64,000 nt of DNA from assembly GCA_002335055.1 (NCBI GenBank), contig DDCH01000007.1, positions 57,972 to 121,971 of the forward strand, given 5' to 3'. Below the pieces are notes generated by a model, which was not told where the DNA came from, did no database searches, and was given only the letters and a program-made list of their open reading frames with translations. The number at the start of each line of letters is the position of its first letter. The stretch's first letter is position 1. This document shows, in pieces, positions 47,059 through 56,151 of the stretch. The stretch is from Sulfurimonas sp. UBA2011. GTDB lineage: Bacteria > Campylobacterota > Campylobacteria > Campylobacterales > Sulfurimonadaceae. The position numbers were made by a program, and so were the translations under genes.

Positions 47059-47735
47059 TATCTCATCCTATCCATTAAAATTGCACCTGCTACACTTACA
47101 TTAAGTGAGTCAAATTCGTGCTTCATTTTTATACTAACTGCACAGTCTAATTTTGAAACAATACGAGAAGTTAAACCTTCTCCTTCGCTTCCTAGAACAA
47201 GTATCTTTTTCTTATCAATACGAGTCTCTCTAATGTCCATACCACTCATATCAGCACCATATGTTGTAAATCCCGACATTTTAAAGTCATTAATTACATC
47301 ATGAATGTTGTTTTCTACTGCGAATGGCATATCATACAAAGCACCTGTACTTGTTCTCATAATAGTGTCAAGTGGGAGTTGTTTTATACCACAGGCGATG
47401 ATTCCATCTACTCCTAAGGCATAAGCACTACGAACTAGTGCTCCTATGTTTCCTACATCTGTCACACCAGAGAGAATGAGTACAAATTTCTTCTCTAAAA
47501 GGAAATCATATGGCTGAAGGTGAACATCATCAACTTCAGCTAAAAAACCTTGATGAGAAGCATTTTTACACATCTTTTGTGCAGCTTCATTTGGAATTCT
47601 TTTAATTTCAAATCCCATTTTCATAAGACGAGAATATTCTTTTTTCTCTAGCTCTTTTGCTAGATACAATGTTTTGATTTTGTTGGGGTATTTATTAATT
47701 AAATAATATATTGGTTGTTTTGCATAAATTAACAT
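47058..47735 (-). CDS. rlmB: 23S rRNA 2'-O-ribose methyltransferase, TrmH/SpoU family
   Basis: A 225-aa SPOUT enzyme. N-terminal substrate-binding domain with GIP-type start (LIYAKQPIYYLINKYP), then knot motifs LSGVTDVGNIGALVRSA, LVLGSEGEGLT and IKMKHEFDSLNVSVAGAI. It fits RlmB (G2251 methylation) or a close tRNA/rRNA relative. A -10 element ends only 6 bases before the ATG. Confidence 0.85.
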   Translation of the reverse strand: MLIYAKQPIYYLINKYPNKIKTLYLAKELEKKEYSRLMKMGFEIKRIPNEAAQKMCKNASHQGFLAEVDDVHLQPYDFLLEKKFVLILSGVTDVGNIGALVRSAYALGVDGIIACGIKQLPLDTIMRTSTGALYDMPFAVENNIHDVINDFKMSGFTTYGADMSGMDIRETRIDKKKILVLGSEGEGLTSRIVSKLDCAVSIKMKHEFDSLNVSVAGAILMDRMR

Positions 47736-47741
47736 GTGGGT

Positions 47742-47747
47742 ATTCTA
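47742..47747 (-). promoter_or_regulatory. -10 element, probable leaderless start of the rlmB-like gene
   Basis: On the minus strand TAGAAT is followed by ACCCAC and the ATG at 47735. The preceding tract CTTTTTTTAGA is T-rich, as in Campylobacterota promoters. No ribosome site. Confidence 0.5.
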
Positions 47748-47797
47748 TCTAAAAAAAGTGTCAATTTAGTGAAGAAATATTATTTTTTAGGAAAAGA

Positions 47798-48613
47798 TTA
47801 TAATTCTAATAATCTTTTATAGCATAATTTACTATTTTCTCCCGTAATCTTACATATGAGTTTTGCTTGAACCTTCTTAGGAAGGTCAAGAGCGAGTATA
47901 TCTTTTTCACTAATAGCGGAGTCTGCCTGCATTTGACCGGCACTAATCACCACAACCCACTCTCCACGAAAATTTCCATCAAGAGTGTTTAGGATATTTG
48001 ACGGGGTACCTTTGAGATACTTCTGATACTTCTTCGTTAATTCTTTTGCTAAAAATATTTCACGAGTAGGTTCTTCTTCATTTAACTCTATAAGAAGTTT
48101 TTCTAAACGGTGTGGTGATTCATACAAAATAGTAGTAAAACCATTATGAAGAGCTTTTTGAAGTCCTGCAGCACGAGAAGCTCCTTTATGGTCTAAAAAG
48201 CCTAAAAAGAGCATTTTTGTTTCTTGGAATCCTGCTGCCACAAATGCAGTTAGTACTGCGTTTGCACCCGGCAAAACATCAAAAGCAACATCATTAGCCA
48301 AACAGTATGCTACAAGTGCTTGACCTGGATCACTAACACCTGGCATACCAGCATCACTAGCATAAACAACATTTGAGTCAAAAAAATCAGGTGATAGTTT
48401 TTCAATAAAATGTTTTTCATTATGTGAATGTAAGGAGATAAACTCTTGGTCTTCTTTAAAAGTAGTGTTGTAACGAACTTTCAGTATATTTATGAGTTTT
48501 TTTGTAACGCGAGTATCTTCGCAGAGGAGTATATCAGCATCACTAAGAAGTTCAATACTTCTTAGTGAAATGTCGCCTATGTTACCAATGGGAGTTGGAA
48601 CTAGACTAAGCAA
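47798..48613 (-). CDS. rsmI: 16S rRNA 2'-O-ribose C1402 methyltransferase
   Basis: A 271-aa tetrapyrrole-methylase-fold enzyme. It begins LSLVPTPIGNIGDISLRSI, with LLCEDTRVTKKL and SDAGMPGVSDPGQALV. It modifies the ribosomal P site with RsmH. It follows rpmE by 13 bases, in one transcript. Confidence 0.95.
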   Translation of the reverse strand: MLSLVPTPIGNIGDISLRSIELLSDADILLCEDTRVTKKLINILKVRYNTTFKEDQEFISLHSHNEKHFIEKLSPDFFDSNVVYASDAGMPGVSDPGQALVAYCLANDVAFDVLPGANAVLTAFVAAGFQETKMLFLGFLDHKGASRAAGLQKALHNGFTTILYESPHRLEKLLIELNEEEPTREIFLAKELTKKYQKYLKGTPSNILNTLDGNFRGEWVVVISAGQMQADSAISEKDILALDLPKKVQAKLICKITGENSKLCYKRLLEL

Positions 48614-48626
48614 AAAAAGTTCTTGA

Positions 48627-48827
48627 CTATTTTTTGTTATAACGAGCGTTAAACTTCTCGATTCTACCAGCTGTATCTACCATTCTCTCAGAACCTGTGA
48701 AGAATGGGTGACACTCATTACAGATGTCTATTTTAAGTGTATCTTGAACAGCTCTGTTCTCAAAAGTGTTTCCACATGCACATGTTACAGTACAAGTTAC
48801 GAAGTTTGGGTGTAAATCTTTTCTCAT
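48627..48827 (-). CDS. rpmE: 50S ribosomal protein L31
   Basis: A 66-aa ribosomal protein of the zinc-binding type: cysteines in [10 protein letters not shown] and [11 protein letters not shown]. Starts MRKDLHPNF. The cysteine form is usually the one made when zinc is adequate. Followed closely by rsmI. Confidence 0.97.
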   Translation of the reverse strand: MRKDLHPNFVTCTVTCACGNTFENRAVQDTLKIDICNECHPFFTGSERMVDTAGRIEKFNARYNKK

Positions 48828-48907
48828 TTTATTTGCCTTTTGTATTACGAGGTTAACGTGATACTATATATTTTTAAATCCGTATGGGTGCAGATTTTTG
48901 AACTGCA

Positions 48908-48913
48908 ATTATA
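48908..48913 (-). promoter_or_regulatory. Candidate -10 element upstream of rpmE
   Basis: TATAAT on the minus strand, 80 bases before the rpmE ATG; a short inverted repeat GCAG/CTGC (48890-48906) lies at the predicted start. A second possible -10, TATAGT, is nearer the gene (48863-48868). Confidence 0.4.
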
Positions 48914-48933
48914 TCTTAATAATTCTTAAAATT

Positions 48934-49629
48934 CTAATCGAATTTATAAAAGCGATTATAACTAATCATAGACTTTAACTCTTTCCCATACTCAGCACCT
49001 TTTTCAGAGTACTTATCAAGTTTTTTTACTAACTTGTATGGGTCGTTACTTCTCATTTTCTCAGTACGAAAGTCACCAAAAACTCTACCAGTCGCTAAAA
49101 CTCTGTAGTAATCACGAATAGAGGCTTCAACACTTGAGTACTTTTTTACATAAATAGTTTTTTTACCGCGTTTTTCACCTGCTGCAACTCTTGGTTCGTT
49201 TTTATTAAATGACCAAACGCCAAAAAGGTTTGTAGCAACTCTTGTAAATCTAGAAGTTGCCCATGCCGACTCCATAGCCGCTTGTGCTATAGCTACACTT
49301 TTTGCATGAGGTTTCATTCTTACTAATAAGTCTTGTGGACTCTTAGCACTATATGATTTCATAAGTTTTTCTATTTTTGCATTAGTTTTACCACTATCTA
49401 CTATTATTTTTGCTTCTTTATACTTAGCATTTAAATCAGAATACACCTTGTTTACTGCAGGAACCACTAGGTCACGAAAACGTTGTTTTTTAGCTTGAAC
49501 AGTAATTTTTTTAGGAACTATACTCACTGTATAATCTGTATTTTCATTTACTTTTGTGCTTTGGGCAGCGTAAAGGCTAGAACTTAAAAGAAGTACTAGT
49601 GTTAGTTTGTGTAAAGTTTTTGTATTCAT
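48934..49629 (-). CDS. Exported glucosaminidase-domain protein (Bax-like)
   Basis: A 231-aa protein with a signal peptide (LHKLTLVLLLSSSLYAAQ). The mannosyl-glycoprotein endo-beta-N-acetylglucosaminidase-like domain is seen in IAQAAMESAWATSRF, with the catalytic Glu, and ATNLFGVWSF, then YSSVEASIRDYYRVLA. It should cut peptidoglycan glycan strands in the periplasm. It lies between rpmE and rsmE, where C. jejuni (from memory) has no counterpart. Confidence 0.88.
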   Translation of the reverse strand: MNTKTLHKLTLVLLLSSSLYAAQSTKVNENTDYTVSIVPKKITVQAKKQRFRDLVVPAVNKVYSDLNAKYKEAKIIVDSGKTNAKIEKLMKSYSAKSPQDLLVRMKPHAKSVAIAQAAMESAWATSRFTRVATNLFGVWSFNKNEPRVAAGEKRGKKTIYVKKYSSVEASIRDYYRVLATGRVFGDFRTEKMRSNDPYKLVKKLDKYSEKGAEYGKELKSMISYNRFYKFD

Positions 49630-49657
49630 TTTAATTTTTCCTTGTTATTAGTAAAGA

Positions 49658-49663
49658 ATTATA
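49658..49663 (-). promoter_or_regulatory. -10 element upstream of the glucosaminidase gene
   Basis: AAAATTTTGCTATAATTC on the minus strand, overlapping the rsmE stop codon and lying 28 bases before the ATG; AAGGA serves as ribosome site. Confidence 0.6.
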
Positions 49664-50339
49664 GCAAAATTTTAGAAGCTACTGCCATGACAGCAGACTC
49701 TGAACGCAGTACCATTTTAGAATCTAGTCTAAAAACTTCTTGGCTCTCTAAAAGCTCTTTCTCATTCTGCGAAAAGCCACCCTCACAACCAATAAGTACT
49801 CTCCTAAAGTCACTACTGTCTTGTAAAATATTTTGTGTAAAATCAAAAACTTTTGTATCTGGAAACTCTTCTATAAACGAAGTTATACTTTTATATGTAT
49901 CAATACTCATAAATGAAGTTCGCCCACTTTGTTGCATAGAAGCTTCTATTATTCTATCATAGCGTTTGAAGTCAATTTTGAAGTTTTTTTGACTTCTATC
50001 ACAGCCTATAAAAGAGATACGAGATACACCTATCTCACATAAGGATGGGAGTACTTTTTCAACTGACTTAGGATCGATGATACACCACGCCACATGCAAC
50101 TCTTTACTTGGCTTAACTTCGAGAACTTCTGCACTTATAAGTTCTAAAGTAGCGACTCTTGGCTCAAGTGTTATAATCTTATACTTAAAAAGAGTTGCGA
50201 CACTCTCTTTGTTTCTAAAAGATAAAATATCCCCAAGAGAGTGGCGACGTACTTTTATAAGGTACTTATGCAGTTCCCCTTTTAATGTAAGTGCTTGTTC
50301 ACCTGCATTATCATCAAAGATGTATATCAAAGAAACCAC
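49659..50339 (-). CDS. rsmE: 16S rRNA m3U1498 methyltransferase
   Basis: A 226-aa SPOUT methyltransferase, starting at GTG. N-terminal PUA-like domain with YLIKVRRHSLGD; C-terminal knot with SRISFIGCDRSQKNF, IEASMQQSGR, LIGCEGGFSQNE and KMVLRSESAVMAVAS. Overlaps the upstream membrane-protein gene by 13 bases. Confidence 0.94.
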   Translation of the reverse strand: MVSLIYIFDDNAGEQALTLKGELHKYLIKVRRHSLGDILSFRNKESVATLFKYKIITLEPRVATLELISAEVLEVKPSKELHVAWCIIDPKSVEKVLPSLCEIGVSRISFIGCDRSQKNFKIDFKRYDRIIEASMQQSGRTSFMSIDTYKSITSFIEEFPDTKVFDFTQNILQDSSDFRRVLIGCEGGFSQNEKELLESQEVFRLDSKMVLRSESAVMAVASKILL

Positions 50340-50740
50340 ATTCCAAGAGAAAGAACAAGTATGAGTATAAATTCTATCTGTAAAATAGTTCGTGCCATTG
50401 GTTTGTATGCATTAAAAGCATGCTCTTTAGTATCACTTAAGTACTTTAAAGATTTAACACGTTTGACTTCTAAAATGATGTAGATTATAGTGATAAGAAT
50501 CATAATGATATTTGCAAAACTAAAGTCTAAGTGTTTAGCGGCCATCATAGTGATACCTGTAAATACAACTACACCTAAAATACTAAAAGTAAGAGGCCAA
50601 AGAACTATACTATGAAGTCTTTTGTACTTTTTTAAATCATTATTACTTATTAGTAAAAAGAGATTCATAAAAATCACTCCTAAAGTAGCAAGTGCTACGA
50701 CACTATGTATGGATAATCCTAGGCTGTACATTTCATTCAT
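50327..50740 (-). CDS. Small four-helix membrane protein
   Basis: A 137-aa protein with about four membrane helices (near 8-30, 45-66, 75-95 and 115-137) and His residues in the first helix (LSIHSVVALATLGVIFMN) and in MMAAKHLDF. Similar small proteins lie next to rsmE in Campylobacter. Function unknown. AAGGGAA lies upstream of the start. Confidence 0.75.
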   Translation of the reverse strand: MNEMYSLGLSIHSVVALATLGVIFMNLFLLISNNDLKKYKRLHSIVLWPLTFSILGVVVFTGITMMAAKHLDFSFANIIMILITIIYIILEVKRVKSLKYLSDTKEHAFNAYKPMARTILQIEFILILVLSLGMWFL

Positions 50741-50802
50741 ATTATATTTTATTCCCTTGACTTTGTTTTTATGAAATAGTATCTAAATTAATATTATCAA
50801 AG

Positions 50803-50808
50803 TATAAT
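50803..50808 (+). promoter_or_regulatory. -10 element, probable leaderless start of mqnA
   Basis: TATAAT, then ACATTC, then ATG at 50815: six bases apart. No ribosome site precedes the ATG. Confidence 0.55.
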
Positions 50809-50814
50809 ACATTC

Positions 50815-51456
50815 ATGATTTTTGGCAAAATACAGTATCTTAACCTTCTTCCGTTTCATGTTTTTATGAAAGCTTTTTTAAAGAACAGCTCTTCAAAAAT
50901 AAGTATGGAGCATAAACGCGGTGTACCTTCTAAAATAAACAAAGACTTTCACTCTCATAGAGTAGATGCTGCGTTTATCTCAAGTATCAGTGCCAAAAGA
51001 AGTAAGTATGTAGGACTTGGAATAATTGCCAAAAAAGCAGTCAAAAGTGTTATAGTCATCCCTTCTTTAGAAAATAAAAGTGACGAGGAGTCAGCAAGTT
51101 CAAATGTTCTTGCAAATATTTTAAATGTAGAAGGTGAAGTTCTTATAGGTGATAAAGCACTTTCTTATGCACTGAGTAATGATGAGTATATCGATCTTGC
51201 AGCTATGTGGTATAAGAAATATAAACTACCCTTTGTTTTTGCCCTACTTTGTTACCATAAAGATAAAAAAGTATACCAAAAAATAGAAAAAGAGTTTTTA
51301 AAAACAAATGTGAAAATACCCCAGTACCTCTTGCAAAAAGCATCAGATGAAACAGGCATAAGTAAAAAAGATATTTTAGAATATCTAAAACTGATCTCTT
51401 ACAAGTTAGATGCTAGAGCTAAACGCGGACTTATACAGTTTTATAAAAAAGCATAA
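50815..51456 (+). CDS. mqnA: Chorismate dehydratase, futalosine menaquinone pathway
   Basis: First step of the futalosine route to menaquinone, 213 aa. The start IFGKIQYLNLLPFHVF and the AFISSISAKRSKY region fit MqnA/MqnD-type periplasmic-binding-like folds, at the short end of the family (usual about 220-280 aa). Menaquinone is the quinone for complex I, Mqo and respiratory enzymes in this phylum. No other mqn genes are in the window. Confidence 0.85.
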   Translation: MIFGKIQYLNLLPFHVFMKAFLKNSSSKISMEHKRGVPSKINKDFHSHRVDAAFISSISAKRSKYVGLGIIAKKAVKSVIVIPSLENKSDEESASSNVLANILNVEGEVLIGDKALSYALSNDEYIDLAAMWYKKYKLPFVFALLCYHKDKKVYQKIEKEFLKTNVKIPQYLLQKASDETGISKKDILEYLKLISYKLDARAKRGLIQFYKKA

Positions 51457-51469
51457 AACAGTCATACTC

Positions 51470-51488
51470 TAAGTCTATTAGAGACTTA
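51470..51488. terminator. Inverted repeat between convergent mqnA and mqo
   Basis: Seven-base perfect stem TAAGTCT / AGACTTA with a 5-base loop, sited between the two converging genes and touching the mqo stop codon; could end both transcripts. Confidence 0.45.
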
Positions 51489-52988
51489 AAGTTTACTATG
51501 TGGTTGCTTCCAGAACTCTTCATCTGGTTCACCCTCTATATGGTCAATATAGTACTCTTCATATGTTTTTCTAATCGCATCTCTTATACGGTTTACATTC
51601 TCTTTTTGAGTTTCAATAGGCTCTTTGAGAGCACAATATTCACCCTCTGTTAGTTCTTCTTTAAAACGCTCTTCATCAAAACTTTTTCCTAAGTAAGCAG
51701 TCACAAAATGCAGGTCTCTTTCTGCATTTCCTAAACAACTTGTAGCTCCTGGTGATGGTGTCATATTAAAGATGATACCCTCACCTGTATTGATAGAAGC
51801 CTCTCCAAGCATAAGTTTTTCATCATCTTTATTTATCACCTGAGGTCGTATCCCACCAAAACCTTTTGCATAAGTAAACTGCTCTTTTGTAAGTGATGGA
51901 ACAATCTTTTGCGCATCATTTAAAAAAAGTATCTTGTTTATATAAGGTACTTCAAAAAGAAAATTTCTTATAATGTAAGAGCGAATATCACTCTCTTTGA
52001 GTAATTTCCACAGTGCTTTTACTATATGCATATCCAGTCTAAGAGTTTTCCAGAAGTCCATGTAAGTACCTGGTTTAAAGCGCTCTAGTTTTGGCAACAT
52101 AAGTGCAGTAGGTCCAAAACGAGTATGTCCATCAACTAAAACATCAGGATCCCCATGCAGTGCAGCAAAGGGGAGTTTTGGATTTTGAATCATATATACT
52201 TTTCCGTTGAGTAGGTGTTCTTTTGTAAGATAAAAACTTCCAGCTATAGGTAAACAGCCAAGGTTGTGGCCATAACCCATTTTATGTGCTAAAAAGAGAC
52301 TATGTGCCCCTGCGTTTACAACAACAAAGTCAGCATAAAAAGTTTTTCCATTTGTGAAAACCTTATACCCACGTTTCCCGCTTCGCTCCATGACAGTAAC
52401 TTCAGTATTAAAAAATATCTCTACCTCGGTGTCTGCATCTTCTTTTGCTTTTTGTATCATGTCCTCAGCCAAAACACCATAATCAACTGTTGTCCATTGT
52501 CCTCGTGTTCCTATTCCCACTATAGGTTCAGGTCTCTCTTTTCCATTAGCACCCCAAACAACCTTAGGTTCTAGTTCTTTGAGTCTATCTTTATCCCAAA
52601 CTTCTAAGTAAGGAAAAAGTTCAGAAAATTCTTCATAACGATCAAGTAAAAACTCCACTTCATCTTCACCAACTCCTAGAGCCATTTTTTGATGTGAAAA
52701 GATTGCTTTGTTTTGAAGCTTATGCTGTAAACAGTAGAGTTCAACCATTTTGGCTGTTCGTTTTGTAATAGCTGCTTTTTCTAAGGTGTAGTTTGTTTCA
52801 ATGTCTCCAACATGAATAGTTTGAGAGTTGCTTGTAGCTTTTGAATTAAGGGTTGCGATAGCTTCATACTTCTCTAAAATACCTATACTCTTAACATCGG
52901 TATAACGAGCTAACTCATAAGCAAGTGCTGCACCAGATATACCTGCACCTACAATTATAACTTCGAAATTACGTTGAGATTGTGACAT
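51486..52988 (-). CDS. mqo: Malate:quinone oxidoreductase
   Basis: Membrane-associated FAD enzyme oxidising malate to oxaloacetate and passing electrons to menaquinone; 500 aa. FAD site EVIIVGAGISGAALAYELA at the N-terminus, NSQTIHVGDIETNY, and YAKGFGGIRPQV with GEGIIFNMTPSPGATSCLGN at the C-terminus. Length is usual for Mqo. AAGG precedes the ATG. Confidence 0.92.
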   Translation of the reverse strand: MSQSQRNFEVIIVGAGISGAALAYELARYTDVKSIGILEKYEAIATLNSKATSNSQTIHVGDIETNYTLEKAAITKRTAKMVELYCLQHKLQNKAIFSHQKMALGVGEDEVEFLLDRYEEFSELFPYLEVWDKDRLKELEPKVVWGANGKERPEPIVGIGTRGQWTTVDYGVLAEDMIQKAKEDADTEVEIFFNTEVTVMERSGKRGYKVFTNGKTFYADFVVVNAGAHSLFLAHKMGYGHNLGCLPIAGSFYLTKEHLLNGKVYMIQNPKLPFAALHGDPDVLVDGHTRFGPTALMLPKLERFKPGTYMDFWKTLRLDMHIVKALWKLLKESDIRSYIIRNFLFEVPYINKILFLNDAQKIVPSLTKEQFTYAKGFGGIRPQVINKDDEKLMLGEASINTGEGIIFNMTPSPGATSCLGNAERDLHFVTAYLGKSFDEERFKEELTEGEYCALKEPIETQKENVNRIRDAIRKTYEEYYIDHIEGEPDEEFWKQPHSKL

Positions 52989-53034
52989 AATAAAACCTTA
53001 TAATTTTGTATTACATAATATATCACGAAAAAGG

Positions 53035-54216
53035 TTAACTATATATACTTTTCAACCAATCTTTCATTTTTTTCTCATAACCTATATCTTTAAGCTCTAC
53101 AAATTTCATAGCTTTGGATAAATAGTTTTGTTTCACATAACCACCATAGTCATGAGGATACAAGTAGCCTTGCCCATCATTTTGTTGCAGTGCAGGTGGT
53201 ATATCTAAGATATTTCCACTTCTTACTGACTCTAAAGCTGCGTTTATAGCTAAGTATGCAGAGTTCGACTTTGGTGAGCCACAAAGATATATAACTGCTT
53301 GTGCTAGAATAATTCTCGCTTCTGGAAAGCCTATCTTACTTACAGATGTTAGACATGATGCTGTAAGTGTCATCGCTTGTGGATTTGCATTTCCTATATC
53401 TTCACTCGCAAGTATTACAAGTCTACGAGCTATAAAGTCCGCACTCTCTCCACCTTCAATAAGGCGAGCCAAATAATAAATAGCTGCGTTTTCATCACTT
53501 CCACGAACTGACTTAATGAGGGCAGATATAAGATCATAATGAACACCCGCTTCACTACTTCCAGCGGCAAGAGCATTTGGACGCAAGGATTTTAGCACTT
53601 CGATAGTTATAGGTGTATCAAGGTTAGATGCAAACTCTAAGAGTTTTAGCATAGCTCGTCCATCACCACCAGAACTTGCAACTAAGTACTCTTGTGTTTG
53701 TTTATCTAAACTCAACTCGCCTACAGTACATGCTCGACTTACTAGTGTGTTTAGTGCTGTGTTTGTTATGTGTTTTAGTTCAAAAAGCATAGAACGTGAA
53801 CGAATAGCAGAAGTGAGTGAGAAAAAAGGATTTTCAGTAGAAGCACCGATAATGAGTACAGAGTTGTTTTCCATAACAGGAAGTAAAACTTCTTGTTGAT
53901 TTTTTGCTAAACGGTGTACTTCATCTATAAAGATCAATGGTTTTTGTAAGGCATTTTTATACTGTTCAAATATTTTTCGGAGTTGATCTATCTTGAGGCT
54001 TGTTGCATTAAACTCATAAAAGGGTAAGTCCATAGTTTTTGCAATGATTCTAGCTATAGAAGTTTTACCAGTTCCAGCAGGACCATAAAAAAAACTATGT
54101 CCTAAAGCAAACTTTTCACATAAGGTACGAAGAGGTGAACCCTCAGAACTTAAATGTTCTTGCCCTACTATCTCATCAAAACTTTTAGGTCGAAGGACTT
54201 GTGTAAAATCGAGCAA
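53035..54216 (-). CDS. rarA: Replication-associated recombination protein A (AAA+ ATPase)
   Basis: A 393-aa clamp-loader-like ATPase acting at stalled forks. Walker A FYGPAGTGKTSIARI, Walker B PLIFIDEVHRL, sensor GASTENPFFSL, arginine finger region SRSMLFEL, and the C-terminal DHKYPHDYGG-like signature is seen as LYPHDYGGYVKQ. It lies 12 bases after the peroxidase gene. Confidence 0.95.
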   Translation of the reverse strand: MLDFTQVLRPKSFDEIVGQEHLSSEGSPLRTLCEKFALGHSFFYGPAGTGKTSIARIIAKTMDLPFYEFNATSLKIDQLRKIFEQYKNALQKPLIFIDEVHRLAKNQQEVLLPVMENNSVLIIGASTENPFFSLTSAIRSRSMLFELKHITNTALNTLVSRACTVGELSLDKQTQEYLVASSGGDGRAMLKLLEFASNLDTPITIEVLKSLRPNALAAGSSEAGVHYDLISALIKSVRGSDENAAIYYLARLIEGGESADFIARRLVILASEDIGNANPQAMTLTASCLTSVSKIGFPEARIILAQAVIYLCGSPKSNSAYLAINAALESVRSGNILDIPPALQQNDGQGYLYPHDYGGYVKQNYLSKAMKFVELKDIGYEKKMKDWLKSIYS

Positions 54217-54228
54217 AAAAACTCGACT

Positions 54229-55245
54229 TTAGTTGATATTTGGTTCAGGAGTATTTACAGTTCTAGTTGGTAAAACTGGATACACTATCTCTGGTTTTCT
54301 TCCATCAAGTGTATGTAAAAATAGTTCAATTGAACTTGCATCTGCATCAGAGATATCAGTTGCTAGTTGGATTCTAGCCATCTCCACTATCGCTTCTTTA
54401 AGAGTTGTCACTTGACCATTATGAAAATATGGTGCAGTTTGAGTGATGTTTCTAAGTGTTGCTACTTTTACCATAGCATTTGCATCACCTTTAAAGTCAC
54501 CAACATTTGCATACTTATACTTTGCAGTAAGACCAAGCATATTCATAGATCCACCAAGTGCTATACCTGTATGACAAGTTGTACAGCCAATGTCTATAAA
54601 CTTTTTCATTCCAGCTTTCTCAGCCTTTGAGAGTGCATCTTCCTTACCGTTTAAATAATCATCAAATGCAGACGGTGTTACAAGTGTACGTTCAAAGTTT
54701 CCTATAGTATCAGCTATTAATTTATAAGTTATTTTTACATCTTTACCATACGAGAGTTGAAATCTCTCTACGTACTCTGGCATTGATGTAACAGTTGCTA
54801 CAACATTTTCTTTTGTATTTGCCATCTCTGGGCCTGCTAGGATTGGACCAGCTGCTTGTGCTTCCACATCTGCCGCTCTACCATCCCAAAACTGTGCATC
54901 AAAAAAAACTGCATTATAAACAGTTGGAGAACCTAAATGATGTGGGTTAACAGTCCACTTATGACCAACTGCAGCAGCTAAACCATCATCCCCACCCGTT
55001 GCGAGGTTATGACAAGTATTACAGCTGATAAGTCCGCTCTTAGATAAACGCGGCTCAAAAAAGAGCAGTTTACCAAGCTCAGTTTTTTCTGCTGTGATAG
55101 GATTTCTCTTATCATCTATTAGTTTTAAAAGAGCAGTTTTATCTGCTGGAATCGCTACAAGTCCTGCATCTTTAGCATCTATACTTAAACTGCTTGCAAA
55201 ACTCACACTTATCGTTAATGCTGTTATTATGAACTGTTTTAACAT
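54229..55245 (-). CDS. Di-heme cytochrome c peroxidase
   Basis: Periplasmic enzyme reducing H2O2 with cytochrome c electrons; 338 aa with signal peptide (KQFIITALTISVSFASS). Two heme-binding motifs: SCNTCHN (about residue 80, low-potential heme) and GCTTCHT (about 222). FWDGRAADVEAQAAGPI and FHNGQVTTLKEA are family signatures. GGAG precedes the ATG; it leads the transcript into rarA. Confidence 0.94.
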   Translation of the reverse strand: MLKQFIITALTISVSFASSLSIDAKDAGLVAIPADKTALLKLIDDKRNPITAEKTELGKLLFFEPRLSKSGLISCNTCHNLATGGDDGLAAAVGHKWTVNPHHLGSPTVYNAVFFDAQFWDGRAADVEAQAAGPILAGPEMANTKENVVATVTSMPEYVERFQLSYGKDVKITYKLIADTIGNFERTLVTPSAFDDYLNGKEDALSKAEKAGMKKFIDIGCTTCHTGIALGGSMNMLGLTAKYKYANVGDFKGDANAMVKVATLRNITQTAPYFHNGQVTTLKEAIVEMARIQLATDISDADASSIELFLHTLDGRKPEIVYPVLPTRTVNTPEPNIN

Positions 55246-55259
55246 ATTATCTCCGTTTA

Positions 55260-56147
55260 TTATTTTTTACGTTTAGAGTTTGGATGTGCCTTTGAATCCC
55301 CTCTAGGCTTAGGAGCAGGTTTACCCTTGTTAAACTTTGCTTTGAACGTTGGTTTAGGTTTACTTCCTGCCATTTCACGTGCTAACTTTTCTTCTGATTT
55401 TAAAAATGTGAAAAGTGCTGAGTACTCACTACGAGTAAGAAAGCGTGTTTTCCCTTCTGGAAGATTGTTTAACTCTATCTCTGCAAAACTTACACGTTTA
55501 AGGTCAGCTATCTCAGCATCAAAGTGTGCGAAGAATCTACGAAGTTCACGGTTTTTACCCTCAGAAATCGCAACCTTAAGAGTTGAGTAGTTATGTGCAT
55601 TTTTCTGGATTTGATAACCTAAGAATGGTTTAAATTGCATCGATGTAATTTTAGAGTGAGAGTGCCCACCTGCAGTTGCATCTTCTATATACATACCTTC
55701 AAGCATAGCAGTCTCCATCTCTGAAGTTACCTCGCCCTTTATCTTTATCTTGTAACGACGTTCTAAATCTGAAGTCATCAGAGCAGTTGCAACATGAGAA
55801 GCATCTGTTAAAAGAAGCACACCCTCACTTGCATAGTCTAGGCGTCCAACAGGAACAAAATGCTTAAACTCATGGCTCAGTGAATCATAAATAGTACGAC
55901 GACCTTTAGGGTCAGACTTTGTTACAAGTTCGCCTTTTGGTTTGTTATAAACGATTACAGTGTATTTTTCTTGACGGCTTATCTGTTTTCCGCTCACATA
56001 CACTACATCTTCTTTTTCATCAACTTGAGTCGCTGGGTTTTCTTCTATCTCACCATTTACTCGTACGTATCCATCTTGGACTACTTTGTCAGCCTCTCTA
56101 CGCGAATAAGTCGAGTAGTGTGCTATAAATTTGTTTAATCTCATCAT
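55260..56147 (-). CDS. rluB: Pseudouridine synthase, RsuA/RluB family
   Basis: A 295-aa enzyme: S4 RNA-binding domain (1-60, LNKFIAHYSTYSRREADK), catalytic domain with Asp in VGRLDYASEGVLLLTD, and the family motif EGKNRELRRFFAH. A basic Lys/Pro-rich tail of about 40 residues follows, as in RluB. Which uridine is modified is not certain. It begins 4 bases after kdsD. Confidence 0.9.
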   Translation of the reverse strand: MMRLNKFIAHYSTYSRREADKVVQDGYVRVNGEIEENPATQVDEKEDVVYVSGKQISRQEKYTVIVYNKPKGELVTKSDPKGRRTIYDSLSHEFKHFVPVGRLDYASEGVLLLTDASHVATALMTSDLERRYKIKIKGEVTSEMETAMLEGMYIEDATAGGHSHSKITSMQFKPFLGYQIQKNAHNYSTLKVAISEGKNRELRRFFAHFDAEIADLKRVSFAEIELNNLPEGKTRFLTRSEYSALFTFLKSEEKLAREMAGSKPKPTFKAKFNKGKPAPKPRGDSKAHPNSKRKK

Positions 56148-56151
56148 AATA

